Assembly: GCA_024695185.1 (NCBI GenBank)
Contig: JAILIR010000035.1
Location: 1-6,937 of the forward strand
Direction of reading: 5' to 3'
From: a bacterium
GTDB taxonomy: Bacteria > Bacillota_I > Bacilli_A > Acholeplasmatales > JAEDCM01
DNA: 6,937 nt
The position numbers were made by a program, and so were the translations under genes. Below, one piece after another: positions 1 through 6,295 of the stretch. A model generated the notes under the pieces. That model had not been told where the DNA came from. It saw nothing but the letters and a program-made list of their open reading frames with translations, and did not search any database. Position 1 is the stretch's first letter; each line of letters begins with the position of its first letter.

Positions 1-1112
1 CCAATAATACCACCGATTCTTGATGCTCCAGTTGAATGAATATCTGCATCTATATTAGCAATACCTCTATTGATTTCACTTCCTGCTTTTAATAATCCAA
101 CTAATCCACCATAGTATAATGTAGTTGAATTAGCAATAGTGATTTTACCATCAACTGTACAATCATAAATCTTACCATATTTACTACTTGAGTTTTGACA
201 TAAGTAACCTGTAATACCACCAGTATAAACTGTTGTTCCACTAGTTGAAGAAATTTCTAAGTTATTAACCTTTGAATAGTTAAAGTTAGAAGCAAATCCA
301 TAACCAGCAAGTGAACCATTATATTGTGATTTAGCATCAACAGTTAATTTACAATCCTTAAGTGTTACATTGTTCATCTTAGCTTGATAAGCATATCCAC
401 AAACAATACCAGAATAAGTTGTAGTTGATGAATCTCTAGTAACATTAACATTAACATTTTCAAATGTAATATTATCAAGATAACCCTTTAAGTAACCAAA
501 GAAACCATTATAAGTTTGAGTTGTAGTTACTGTAACATTTTTGATTGAATAACCTTTACCATCTAAATGACCACAGAATGCTGAACTAGAAGTTGATGAT
601 AAACCAGCAAATACCTTTGCATTACCTTCATCATCTTTATATTCAGCAAAATCAATATCATTTGCTAAACAATAGAAAGCATCTGAAGAATAATCGTTAG
701 TTAAGTTATCAACTAATTCTTGTGCACTAGTAAGCATGATTGGATCATATTCAGTACCCTTAACATTTGTTTTAAATGTCCATGAGTAGATGATGTGTTC
801 TTTTTTGTTGTATGTACAAACTACATCTGCACGATAATCTGTATCACTTACTAAACCTGTAACTGATACATTCTCACTAAATGTAGATAAAGTCTTTGTT
901 GATACAAGCTCTTCTTCCTTTTTTGAAATTTTATAGAAATTAACTAGCACAGACCCTTTTGTAACAATATCCTTATCCTCTACTTTTAGATCAAAAGAGT
1001 ATGATGATCTTTTGATGATAGGATTCTCAACAGTTGCTGTAGGTTTAACACCACAAGCACTAAGTGTTACAAGTAAAGCGAGTGCCATAAAAAATCCAAT
1101 AATTTTTTTCAT
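1..1112 (-). CDS. Surface lipoprotein with Fn3-like domain and GLUG/beta-helix repeats (partial, C-terminus off the left edge)
   Basis: The frame is open from an ATG at 1112-1110 to the left edge, giving 370 residues with no stop. An AAGGAG ribosome binding site (1125-1120) lies 7 nt before the start. Residues 1-20 form a lipoprotein signal: two Lys, a hydrophobic core, then the lipobox L-S-A-C with Cys20 as the predicted lipidated residue, so the protein should sit on the outer face of the membrane. Residues about 30-117 look like a fibronectin-III-type beta domain. From about 120 the sequence has the usual lead-in to GLUG repeats (a 'TSAQELVDNL' helix, then 'LANDIDF'), followed by 'GHLDGKGYSIKNVTV' and Gly-rich units every 30-37 residues (GFFGYL, SGIVCGY, GSLAGY, GGITGY, GGLVGL, GGIIG). 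Such repeats are expected to form a beta-solenoid and are common in secreted proteins of gut bacteria. Ligand and function are unknown. It could be an adhesin or part of a cell-surface glycan-binding system. Confidence 0.88.
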   Translation of the reverse strand, partial: MKKIIGFFMALALLVTLSACGVKPTATVENPIIKRSSYSFDLKVEDKDIVTKGSVLVNFYKISKKEEELVSTKTLSTFSENVSVTGLVSDTDYRADVVCTYNKKEHIIYSWTFKTNVKGTEYDPIMLTSAQELVDNLTNDYSSDAFYCLANDIDFAEYKDDEGNAKVFAGLSSTSSSAFCGHLDGKGYSIKNVTVTTTQTYNGFFGYLKGYLDNITFENVNVNVTRDSSTTTYSGIVCGYAYQAKMNNVTLKDCKLTVDAKSQYNGSLAGYGFASNFNYSKVNNLEISSTSGTTVYTGGITGYLCQNSSSKYGKIYDCTVDGKITIANSTTLYYGGLVGLLKAGSEINRGIANIDADIHSTGASRIGGII

Positions 1113-1143
1113 AATTTCACTCCTTAAAATAATACACATACTA

Positions 1144-1172
1144 ATTATAAATTATAATTAATTTAATTTCAA
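1144..1172 (-). promoter_or_regulatory. Sigma-A promoter of the lipoprotein gene
   Basis: Read on the minus strand, TTGAAA (1172-1167) and TATAAT (1149-1144) are separated by exactly 17 nt. The predicted start point is near 1137, leaving a leader of about 25 nt that contains the AAGGAG site. The promoter lies between the terminator of the upstream small gene and the lipoprotein start, so the lipoprotein is transcribed on its own. Confidence 0.8.
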
Positions 1173-1178
1173 CTATCT

Positions 1179-1193
1179 TTTATTCCGAATAAA
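1179..1193. promoter_or_regulatory. Short dyad just upstream of the lipoprotein -35 box
   Basis: TTTATTC and GAATAAA form perfect 7-bp arms around a single central C. The site ends 7 nt from the -35 box (1167-1172), a position suited to an activator or a looping repressor. In such AT-rich DNA a 7-bp dyad can arise by chance, so this is only a candidate site. Confidence 0.25.
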
Positions 1194-1227
1194 TAAACTT
1201 TTATTTTTTTATTTTCCATAAATAAAG

Positions 1228-1251
1228 AAAAAATGACTTAATTAAGCCATT
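1228..1251 (-). terminator. Rho-independent terminator of the small membrane protein gene
   Basis: On the minus strand, 1251-1232 can fold as an 8-bp stem with a 4-nt AATT loop and one G-U pair, followed by a run of six T (1233-1228, the first two within the stem). The stem starts inside the TAA stop codon (1252-1250), so gene and terminator overlap. The stem is AT-rich and therefore moderate in strength. Confidence 0.65.
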
Positions 1252-1552
1252 ATCCTATAAGATATAATACGAATGCACCTATAGTAAGTATAATACCTAA
1301 AATACCTAAAAGTAGAAATCCTTTTGTCTTTTGATACTTAAAAGAAAATAGGGCTGCACCAGCTAAATATGCAAACGAAAATCCTAAAAATCCAACCGCA
1401 TTTTTAGTATTACCTACAGCAAGTGCAACAATTGCCATAAGCATGGAAAAAGCAATTACAACTACACCCATAGTAATTAATGCTTCTCCTCTTGTATTTA
1501 ATATAGCCTTTTCAGCTTGTGTAATTTTTCTTAATTCTTTTTTATTTGCCAT
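1250..1552 (-). CDS. Small membrane protein with three predicted helices, function unknown
   Basis: The product has 100 residues. I place the start at the ATG at 1552-1550 because AGGTGA (1566-1561) lies 8 nt before it. The longer reading from a GTG at 1564 would begin inside that ribosome binding site. The N-terminus (about residues 1-23) is charged and helical (MANKKELRKITQAEK). It is followed by hydrophobic stretches at about 25-47, 52-71 and 78-99, with positive residues 72-77 between the second and third. This predicts three membrane helices with the N-terminus inside the cell. I see no catalytic motif or metal ligands and do not recognise the family. It resembles many short hypothetical integral membrane proteins of Firmicutes. 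It has its own promoter and terminator and stands back to back with the GH94 gene, which by itself does not imply a shared function. Confidence 0.8.
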   Translation of the reverse strand: MANKKELRKITQAEKAILNTRGEALITMGVVVIAFSMLMAIVALAVGNTKNAVGFLGFSFAYLAGAALFSFKYQKTKGFLLLGILGIILTIGAFVLYLIG

Positions 1553-1572
1553 ATAATAAATCACCTATGAAT

Positions 1573-1601
1573 ATTATAAATCTTTAGTATTTTAATGTAA
1601 A
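1573..1601 (-). promoter_or_regulatory. Sigma-A promoter of the small membrane protein gene
   Basis: On the minus strand, TTTACA (1601-1596) and TATAAT (1578-1573) have a 17-nt spacer. The start point is predicted at about 1566, so the transcript would begin almost at the AGGTGA site with a leader of only about 15 nt. Its -35 box lies about 14 nt from the -35 box of the divergent GH94 promoter. Confidence 0.75.
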
Positions 1602-1614
1602 TGTTTTTTATGTT

Positions 1615-1643
1615 TTGATTTCTTATAACATTGGTGTTATACT
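1615..1643 (+). promoter_or_regulatory. Sigma-A promoter of the GH94 phosphorylase gene
   Basis: TTGATT (1615-1620) and TATACT (1638-1643) are 17 nt apart. The start point is expected near 1650, and a GGAGGA ribosome binding site (1655-1660) follows directly. The spacer and the first four bases of the -10 box lie within an inverted repeat (1624-1641), so a protein bound there would block RNA polymerase. Confidence 0.78.
1624..1641. promoter_or_regulatory. Operator candidate inside the GH94 promoter
   Basis: TATAACA-TTGG-TGTTATA is a perfect 7+7 bp inverted repeat with a 4-nt centre. It fills most of the -35/-10 spacer and overlaps the -10 box. That is the classic position for a dimeric repressor such as one of the GntR, LacI or TetR families. 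No regulator gene is in the window, so the binding protein is unknown. The site is AT-rich but longer and better placed than most chance dyads here. Confidence 0.5.
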
Positions 1644-1668
1644 TTATATGAATTGGAGGAAATTAATT

Positions 1669-4050
1669 ATGAAATATGGTTTTTTTGATGAACAAAACAA
1701 AGAATATGTTATAACTAATCCAGCTACACCAAGCCCTTGGGCAAATTATCTTGGAAGCCCAGCTTATGGAGCAATTATTTCTAATAATGCGACTGGATAT
1801 AGTTTTGTAAAATCTGGAGCAAATGGAAGACTTATTAGATATAGATTTAATAGTTATTCTAATGACCAACCAGGTAGATATATTTATATAAAGGATTTAG
1901 AGACAAATGAATATTGGTCTAACTCTTGGGCACCAACAGTTAAGCCATTAGATAAATTTGAATCAAGATGTATCCATGGTACAGCTTATACTATTATCTC
2001 ATCTAAATATAATAACATTTTAGGTGAAGCCCTATACTATGTACCACTAAATGCTGAATATGAAGTATGGAAGTTTAGTGTTAAAAACAATACCAACAAA
2101 TCTAAGAAATTAGCAATTACTGGTTTCTGTGAATTCACTAATGAACCCAACTATGAACAAGACCAAGTAAACCTTCAATACTCACTATTCATTACTTCTA
2201 CTAAATTCTATGACAATATGATTGAAGAAACAATTCGTACAGGTCATGATAATCCTGAAAAGGCGAGATTTTTCGGAGTTTCAGGAGCCAAGGTAGATGC
2301 TTACTGTGGTAATAGAGAAACATTTATTGGTAACTATAGAAATTATAGTAATCCTGTAGGTGTAGAGGAAGGTTTAAAGAATGATTTAAACTATAACTTA
2401 AACTCTTGTGGAGCACTAGAAAGTGTTATTGAACTTAAAGCGGGAGAAACTAAAACACTAGTTTATATTTTAGGTCAAAATAAAACAAGTGTTGCTAAAG
2501 AATTATTAAAGAAATATGAAGACGCAAATACTTGTGATAAAGAATTAAAAGAATTAAAGAACTTCTGGCATTCAAAATTAAATAACCTACAAGTTAAAAC
2601 ACCAGATGAAAGATTTAATAATATGGTTAATGTATGGAACTCATATAACTGTTTCATTACATTCACTTGGAGTAGAGCTGCTTCTTTCCAATACTGTGGT
2701 TTAAGAAATGGATTTGGATATAGAGATACAGTTCAAGATATTCAAGGTATAATTCATTTAGCTCCTGAAATGGCTTATGATCAAATCAAATTTATGTTAA
2801 GTGCACAAGTAACTAATGGTGCAGGACTTCCTCTAGTTAAATATACTCATAAACCAGGTTACGAAAATACACCTGATGATCCAGAGTATGTAAAAGAAAC
2901 AGGACATCCTTCATATAGAGCTGATGATGCTTTATGGTTATTCCCTACAATCTATAAATATATTAGTGAAAGTGGAAACTTAAAGTTTTTGGATGAAGAA
3001 ATATATTATGCTAATAACCAAGAAAAAGGAACTGTTTACGATCACTTAAAAAGAGCAATCATGTTCTCTATGAACAACTTAGGTAATCATGGAATGCCTG
3101 CAGGATTACATGCAGACTGGAATGACTGCTTAAGATTAGGTAAGAAAGGTGAATCAACATTCGTTGCTTTCCAATTATATTATGCATTTAATATTATTAG
3201 AGAATATGCTGAATTAAAGAATGATAAAGAATATCTAGCATACCTAGATAAGGAACAAGATAAGTTATCTAAGATTTTAGATAAGTGTTATGATGAAGAT
3301 AGATTCATTAGAGGTTACTTAGAGAATGGTCAAGTAATAGGGGCTAAGAAGGACCCAGAGGCTAATATGTGGCTTAACCCTCAATCATGGAGTGTAATTA
3401 GTGGTTATGCTAAAGGTGAAATTGCAACTAAAGCAATGGATTCCGTAGATAGAGAGCTTAATACTCCATATGGAGCAATGTTAATGTATAAGCCATATAA
3501 TAATCATTATTTTGATGGTGCATTAATGATTACTTATAATAACTGTGTTAAAGAAAATGCTGGTATTTTCTCACAACCTCAAGGTTGGTTAATCTTAGCT
3601 GAAGCTAAGCTAGGTAGAGGAAATCAAGCATTCAAGTACTGGGCTGAAGCTTGCCCAGCAACATATAATGAAACTGCCGAAAAGCGTATGATGGAGCCAT
3701 ATGTTTATGGTCAATTCGTTGAAGGCAAGGATAGTCCATTTGCTGGTAGATGCCATGTTCACTGGTTAACAGGTACTGCTTCTACAGTTATGGTTGGTAC
3801 TGTTGAAGGTATCTTAGGTATCATGCCTACAACTAAAGGATTAATTATTAATCCATCAATTCCATCAAGTTGGGATAAATACTCATTTACTAAAACTTAT
3901 AGAGGAAAAACTCTTGATGTTACAGTATTAAATCCTAACAAGAAGGAACATGGTGTTTCTAAGATTACAGTTAATGGTAAAGCAATTGATGGCTTACTAA
4001 TAACTGATGAAATGTTAACAAAAGAAAACAAGATTACAATTGAAATGTAA
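1669..4050 (+). CDS. GH94 family sugar phosphorylase (cellobiose/chitobiose phosphorylase-like)
   Basis: The product has 793 residues, the usual size for GH94. The start at 1669 has GGAGGA 8 nt upstream. The longer frame from a TTG at 1615 begins in the -35 box and is rejected. The N-terminus (MKYGFFDEQNKEYVITNP, then PWANYLG) is typical of this family. Regions in order: beta-sandwich (about 1-270), linker helices, (alpha/alpha)6 barrel (about 310-720), C-terminal beta region. Sugar-binding residues fit the LRNGFGYRD motif (Arg346, Arg352, Asp353). The general acid is probably Asp486, the second Asp of ADWND. Thr701-Gly702 of HWLTGT fits the phosphate site. GH94 enzymes reversibly split beta-linked disaccharides with phosphate to give a sugar 1-phosphate, saving ATP during uptake catabolism. 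There is no signal peptide, so it should be cytosolic. Residue 636, where family members have a phosphate-binding His, is Gln. The substrate (cellobiose, chitobiose, laminaribiose or another) cannot be assigned from sequence alone. Confidence 0.93.
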   Translation: MKYGFFDEQNKEYVITNPATPSPWANYLGSPAYGAIISNNATGYSFVKSGANGRLIRYRFNSYSNDQPGRYIYIKDLETNEYWSNSWAPTVKPLDKFESRCIHGTAYTIISSKYNNILGEALYYVPLNAEYEVWKFSVKNNTNKSKKLAITGFCEFTNEPNYEQDQVNLQYSLFITSTKFYDNMIEETIRTGHDNPEKARFFGVSGAKVDAYCGNRETFIGNYRNYSNPVGVEEGLKNDLNYNLNSCGALESVIELKAGETKTLVYILGQNKTSVAKELLKKYEDANTCDKELKELKNFWHSKLNNLQVKTPDERFNNMVNVWNSYNCFITFTWSRAASFQYCGLRNGFGYRDTVQDIQGIIHLAPEMAYDQIKFMLSAQVTNGAGLPLVKYTHKPGYENTPDDPEYVKETGHPSYRADDALWLFPTIYKYISESGNLKFLDEEIYYANNQEKGTVYDHLKRAIMFSMNNLGNHGMPAGLHADWNDCLRLGKKGESTFVAFQLYYAFNIIREYAELKNDKEYLAYLDKEQDKLSKILDKCYDEDRFIRGYLENGQVIGAKKDPEANMWLNPQSWSVISGYAKGEIATKAMDSVDRELNTPYGAMLMYKPYNNHYFDGALMITYNNCVKENAGIFSQPQGWLILAEAKLGRGNQAFKYWAEACPATYNETAEKRMMEPYVYGQFVEGKDSPFAGRCHVHWLTGTASTVMVGTVEGILGIMPTTKGLIINPSIPSSWDKYSFTKTYRGKTLDVTVLNPNKKEHGVSKITVNGKAIDGLLITDEMLTKENKITIEM

Positions 4051-4056
4051 GAAAAT

Positions 4057-4083
4057 AACTAGGGGACACCCCCTAGTTTTTTT
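4057..4083 (+). terminator. Strong rho-independent terminator after the GH94 gene
   Basis: AACTAGGGG (4057-4065) pairs fully with CCCCTAGTT (4070-4078) around an ACAC loop, and seven T follow at 4077-4083. It starts 6 nt after the stop codon. It is the most GC-rich stem in the window and separates GH94 from the LRR gene. Confidence 0.93.
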
Positions 4084-4098
4084 GTCTCATTCTATTTT

Positions 4099-4121
4099 GT
4101 TATATAAATTTTTTATATAAC
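4099..4121. promoter_or_regulatory. Long AT-rich inverted repeat abutting the LRR gene -35 box
   Basis: GTTATATAAA (4099-4108) and TTTATATAAC (4112-4121) are perfect 10-bp arms around three T. The repeat ends at the base before the -35 box. It has no T-run suited to termination on the plus strand and lies 16 nt past the GH94 terminator, so a regulator site or an UP-like AT element for the next promoter is more likely. The half-site TGTTATA (4098-4104) also occurs in the GH94 operator candidate, although the arm spacing differs. Confidence 0.4.
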
Positions 4122-4150
4122 TTGATAAAAGCGTTTTTATATGTTAAAAT
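4122..4150 (+). promoter_or_regulatory. Sigma-A promoter of the zinc ribbon-LRR gene
   Basis: TTGATA (4122-4127) and TAAAAT (4145-4150) are 17 nt apart. Transcription would begin near 4157. This lies after the ATG at 4141, which is part of the promoter and therefore not the translation start. The leader of about 23 nt carries AAAGGGG (4163-4169). Confidence 0.7.
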
Positions 4151-4179
4151 TAGATTTAGTGGAAAGGGGTCATGTATGT

Positions 4180-5796
4180 ATGGCAGTTGTAGATGCAAAA
4201 TGTCCTAATTGTGGGAACATTATCAAAATTGAAACAAATAGACTATTAAGTGGATGTCCTTATTGCAAAGCTTCTTTTAATACAAACGATGCAATTCAGG
4301 CTTATAGAACACATATAGCAACAGGTGGAAAGGCTGTGGACAACACTTTTGAAATAGAGGATAATAAACTTATCCGTTATAATGGTAGATCTAAAAGTGT
4401 TACAGTACCTTCAGGAATTGAAATTATCGGTTATGAAGCATTTAGATTTGAAGGAGCAAAGGATGAACATGTATTACAATCAATTATTCTTCCTTCAAGT
4501 GTAAAAGTTATTGAAGAAGGTGCTTTCGCTAATAATATCGTTGTAACTAATATTGATTTATCAGAATGTGATAACTTAGTTGAAATCGGTCCAAGAGCTT
4601 TCTCTGGATGCCGTAGTATTTATGAAATAGATTTATCTAAGTGTTCTTCACTTGAAAAGATTGGCGAAAAGGTATTTGCTGGATGTAAAGGCTTAGGAAG
4701 TGTTAAATTCCCTACAAGCTTAACTGAAATCGGTCAATCAGCATTCATGAATACTGGATTAACTGAAATCGATTTATCTATGATTAAGCTTGAGAAGCTA
4801 GATACACAAATATTTAAGAGTTGTCCTCAACTTGAAAGTGTAATTCTAGCAAACTGTGATAAAGTTGGAGATATCAATAAAGATTCATTCCCTGAACTTG
4901 AAAGTTTATTAAGATTAGATTTCTCTAATTGTAAGAATATCACTTCTATTAATGATTCAGCATTCACTAAATTCAAGAGATTACAATATATCAATTTCAA
5001 TGGTTGTGAAAACTTACAATACATTGAAAACAATGCCTTCAAAGATTGCGTTAACTTAATTGAATGTACTTTTGGAGATCTTCCAAAATTACAAGTAATT
5101 GGAAAGAACGCCTTTAGAGGATGTAGAGCATTAGAAAATGTTGATTTAAGTCAAACAAACATTAAATCAATTGAAATTTGGGGATTTGGTCAATGTCCAG
5201 TTCTTAGAACTATCAGCCTACCTGAATCAATTGAAACTATTAGTAGCTGGGCATTCAATGAATGCGATAGCATTATGACTATTAATTTAAGTAATTGTAT
5301 TAATCTAGCATATATTGAACAAGCAGCATTCCAAAATTGTAAGAGTGCTCAAGCAATTATCTTACCAGATAATGTAAATGTTATTTCAAAGAGTGCATTC
5401 CAAGGATGCGTTATGGCAAAATCTATTAAATTCCCTGCGAATGTCGGAACTATTGAAGCTCTAGCTTTTGCGGATATGTCAAATCTTCAAGAATTATCAT
5501 TTACAAATTGTAGTATCTTAATTTCAATTGATAAAGAAGCATTTAGAAATGAAACAAGTCTACAAACAATTGATTTCTCTAATTGTGGAATTCAAACAAT
5601 TTGTGAAGAAGCATTTAAGGGTTGTTCAAAATTAAGAGATATTAAGTTTGCGAATAATGAAAACTTAATGAGTGTTCAACTTGGAGCATTCTCAGGATGC
5701 AAGAAAATCAAAAAGCTTAACATCAGCGGTATCGCAAATGGTGATAAAGTATTTGATAAGAAAGCATTTGATGGAGTTAAATTCACTACAAAATAA
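4180..5796 (+). CDS. Zinc ribbon plus leucine-rich repeat (LRR_5/BspA-type) protein, probably cytosolic
   Basis: The product has 538 residues from the ATG at 4180, placed 10 nt after AAAGGGG. The in-frame ATG at 4141 lies within the promoter. A zinc ribbon comes first: Cys8-x2-Cys11, 14 residues, Cys26-x2-Cys29. A short linker follows, and then, from about residue 57 to the end, some 18-19 repeats of about 23-26 residues. Each repeat carries a motif like I-x-x-x-A-F-x-x-C, e.g. EIGPRAFSGC, EIGQSAFMNT, VIGKNAFRGC. This is the Treponema/BspA class of LRR, which forms a curved solenoid used for protein binding. Members are usually exported, but this one has no signal peptide, membrane segment or sorting motif, and it contains over 20 Cys, which fits a reducing cytosol. 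Partner and role are unknown. It may be a scaffold or inhibitor, with the ribbon binding nucleic acid or protein. Two in-frame TAA codons end it. The gene is monocistronic. Confidence 0.9.
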   Translation: MAVVDAKCPNCGNIIKIETNRLLSGCPYCKASFNTNDAIQAYRTHIATGGKAVDNTFEIEDNKLIRYNGRSKSVTVPSGIEIIGYEAFRFEGAKDEHVLQSIILPSSVKVIEEGAFANNIVVTNIDLSECDNLVEIGPRAFSGCRSIYEIDLSKCSSLEKIGEKVFAGCKGLGSVKFPTSLTEIGQSAFMNTGLTEIDLSMIKLEKLDTQIFKSCPQLESVILANCDKVGDINKDSFPELESLLRLDFSNCKNITSINDSAFTKFKRLQYINFNGCENLQYIENNAFKDCVNLIECTFGDLPKLQVIGKNAFRGCRALENVDLSQTNIKSIEIWGFGQCPVLRTISLPESIETISSWAFNECDSIMTINLSNCINLAYIEQAAFQNCKSAQAIILPDNVNVISKSAFQGCVMAKSIKFPANVGTIEALAFADMSNLQELSFTNCSILISIDKEAFRNETSLQTIDFSNCGIQTICEEAFKGCSKLRDIKFANNENLMSVQLGAFSGCKKIKKLNISGIANGDKVFDKKAFDGVKFTTK

Positions 5797-5829
5797 TAAA
5801 AATAAACCGCCAATTTGAAGTGATATAAC

Positions 5830-5869
5830 AAAAGTAGACAGTTAATAAAAAAACTGATCTACTTTTTTT
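5830..5869 (+). terminator. Hairpin terminator at the left end of the IS
   Basis: AAAAGTAGA (5830-5838) pairs with TCTACTTTT (5858-5866). An inner CAGTT/AACTG stem (5839-5843 with 5852-5856) continues it past one unpaired A (5857), and seven T follow at 5863-5869. It should stop transcripts coming from the LRR gene before they enter orfA, which is a usual way for an IS to avoid activation by outside promoters. No other terminator is visible after the LRR gene. Confidence 0.75.
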
Positions 5870-5873
5870 GTTG

Positions 5874-5879
5874 TATAAT
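5874..5879 (+). promoter_or_regulatory. Possible -10 box for orfA
   Basis: A perfect TATAAT lies just past the hairpin and 22 nt before the orfA ATG. The hexamer 17 nt upstream (AAACTG) is a poor -35 box, so the promoter would be weak, as is usual for resident IS3-family transposase promoters. The ribosome binding site AGGAGG (5889-5894) is 7 nt before the ATG. Confidence 0.4.
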
Positions 5880-5901
5880 AATTTGAAAAGGAGGAATAAT
5901 T

Positions 5902-6264
5902 ATGGCAAGGCCTAAGGGAACAAAGAATATAATGCGAACACCAGAAGAAAAAGAAATGATTATTCATGAATATTTAGATTCTGGGCTAGGGTATAGAGTT
6001 ATTGCTAAAAAATATAATATTGAAGAAAAATTATTTAGAAAATGGATAAAAAAATATAATGAGTTTGGAATTGAAGGATTAAAAAGTAACACAGGAAAGA
6101 AATCCACTGGAAGACCAAAGTCCAAATTGGATCAAATTGAACAGTTACAAAATGAAATATTAAAATTAAGAATCGAGAATGAACGATTAAAAAAAGGTTA
6201 CTACGTGAAAGGAGATGGGGCAAGAAAGGAATACGTTACTTCCTTAGAAAAGAATACGAAATAA
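5902..6264 (+). CDS. IS3-family transposase OrfA (HTH plus leucine zipper)
   Basis: The product has 120 residues with a strong AGGAGG site 7 nt before the ATG. Residues about 14-55 form a helix-turn-helix of the transposase type (RVIAKKYNIEEKLFRKWIKK), followed by GIEGLKS, a common join in IS150-like OrfA. A basic stretch leads into a coiled coil at about 76-98 with heptad positions Ile79, Leu82, Ile86, Leu89, Asn93 and Leu96, a leucine zipper for multimerisation. OrfA binds the IS ends and regulates transposition. When the ribosome slips by -1 it supplies the N-terminus of the OrfAB transposase. The slip site is the A7 run at codons 96-98. The frame ends with two stop codons close together (TAA TAA). 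Confidence 0.9.
   Translation: MARPKGTKNIMRTPEEKEMIIHEYLDSGLGYRVIAKKYNIEEKLFRKWIKKYNEFGIEGLKSNTGKKSTGRPKSKLDQIEQLQNEILKLRIENERLKKGYYVKGDGARKEYVTSLEKNTK
6189..6195 (+). other. Programmed -1 frameshift site (A AAA AAA) between orfA and orfB
   Basis: OrfA reads TTA AAA AAA GGT here, giving the slippery heptamer A AAA AAA directly after the leucine zipper, the usual IS3-family position. The -1 frame is open from 6183 to 6317 and encodes a stretch ending KEYEIIKNLSKKYSIK, which resembles the start of IS3 OrfB. I see no convincing downstream stem-loop. The -1 frame meets TAA at 6318, before the catalytic core, so slippage here alone would give only about 139 residues. Confidence 0.6.
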
Positions 6265-6295
6265 TAAAAAATTTAAGTAAGAAATATTCAATTAA

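Noticed and set aside
1553..1564. GTG at 1564 as the start of the small membrane protein
   Set aside because: The GTG is inside the AGGTGA ribosome binding site that serves the ATG at 1552.
1615..1668. Upstream extension of the GH94 frame by 18 codons from a TTG
   Set aside because: It begins in the -35 box and crosses the -10 and the ribosome binding site. The ATG at 1669 has GGAGGA at good spacing and gives the conserved MKYGFFD start.
1663..2666. Short minus-strand frames at 1663-1869 and 2475-2666
   Set aside because: They are antisense shadows of the GH94 gene with low-complexity content and no supporting signals.
4141..4179. ATG at 4141 as the start of the LRR protein
   Set aside because: It lies within the spacer of the TTGATA/TAAAAT promoter and has no ribosome binding site. 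The ATG at 4180 follows AAAGGGG and starts the zinc ribbon cleanly.
4827..5042. Minus-strand frame of 71 codons inside the LRR gene
   Set aside because: It is a shadow produced by the repeated LRR codons on the other strand.
4240..5790. Repeats in the LRR gene as a DNA-level or CRISPR-like array
   Set aside because: The repetition is at protein level with a period of about 70-75 nt and diverged codons. There are no identical DNA repeats or spacers.
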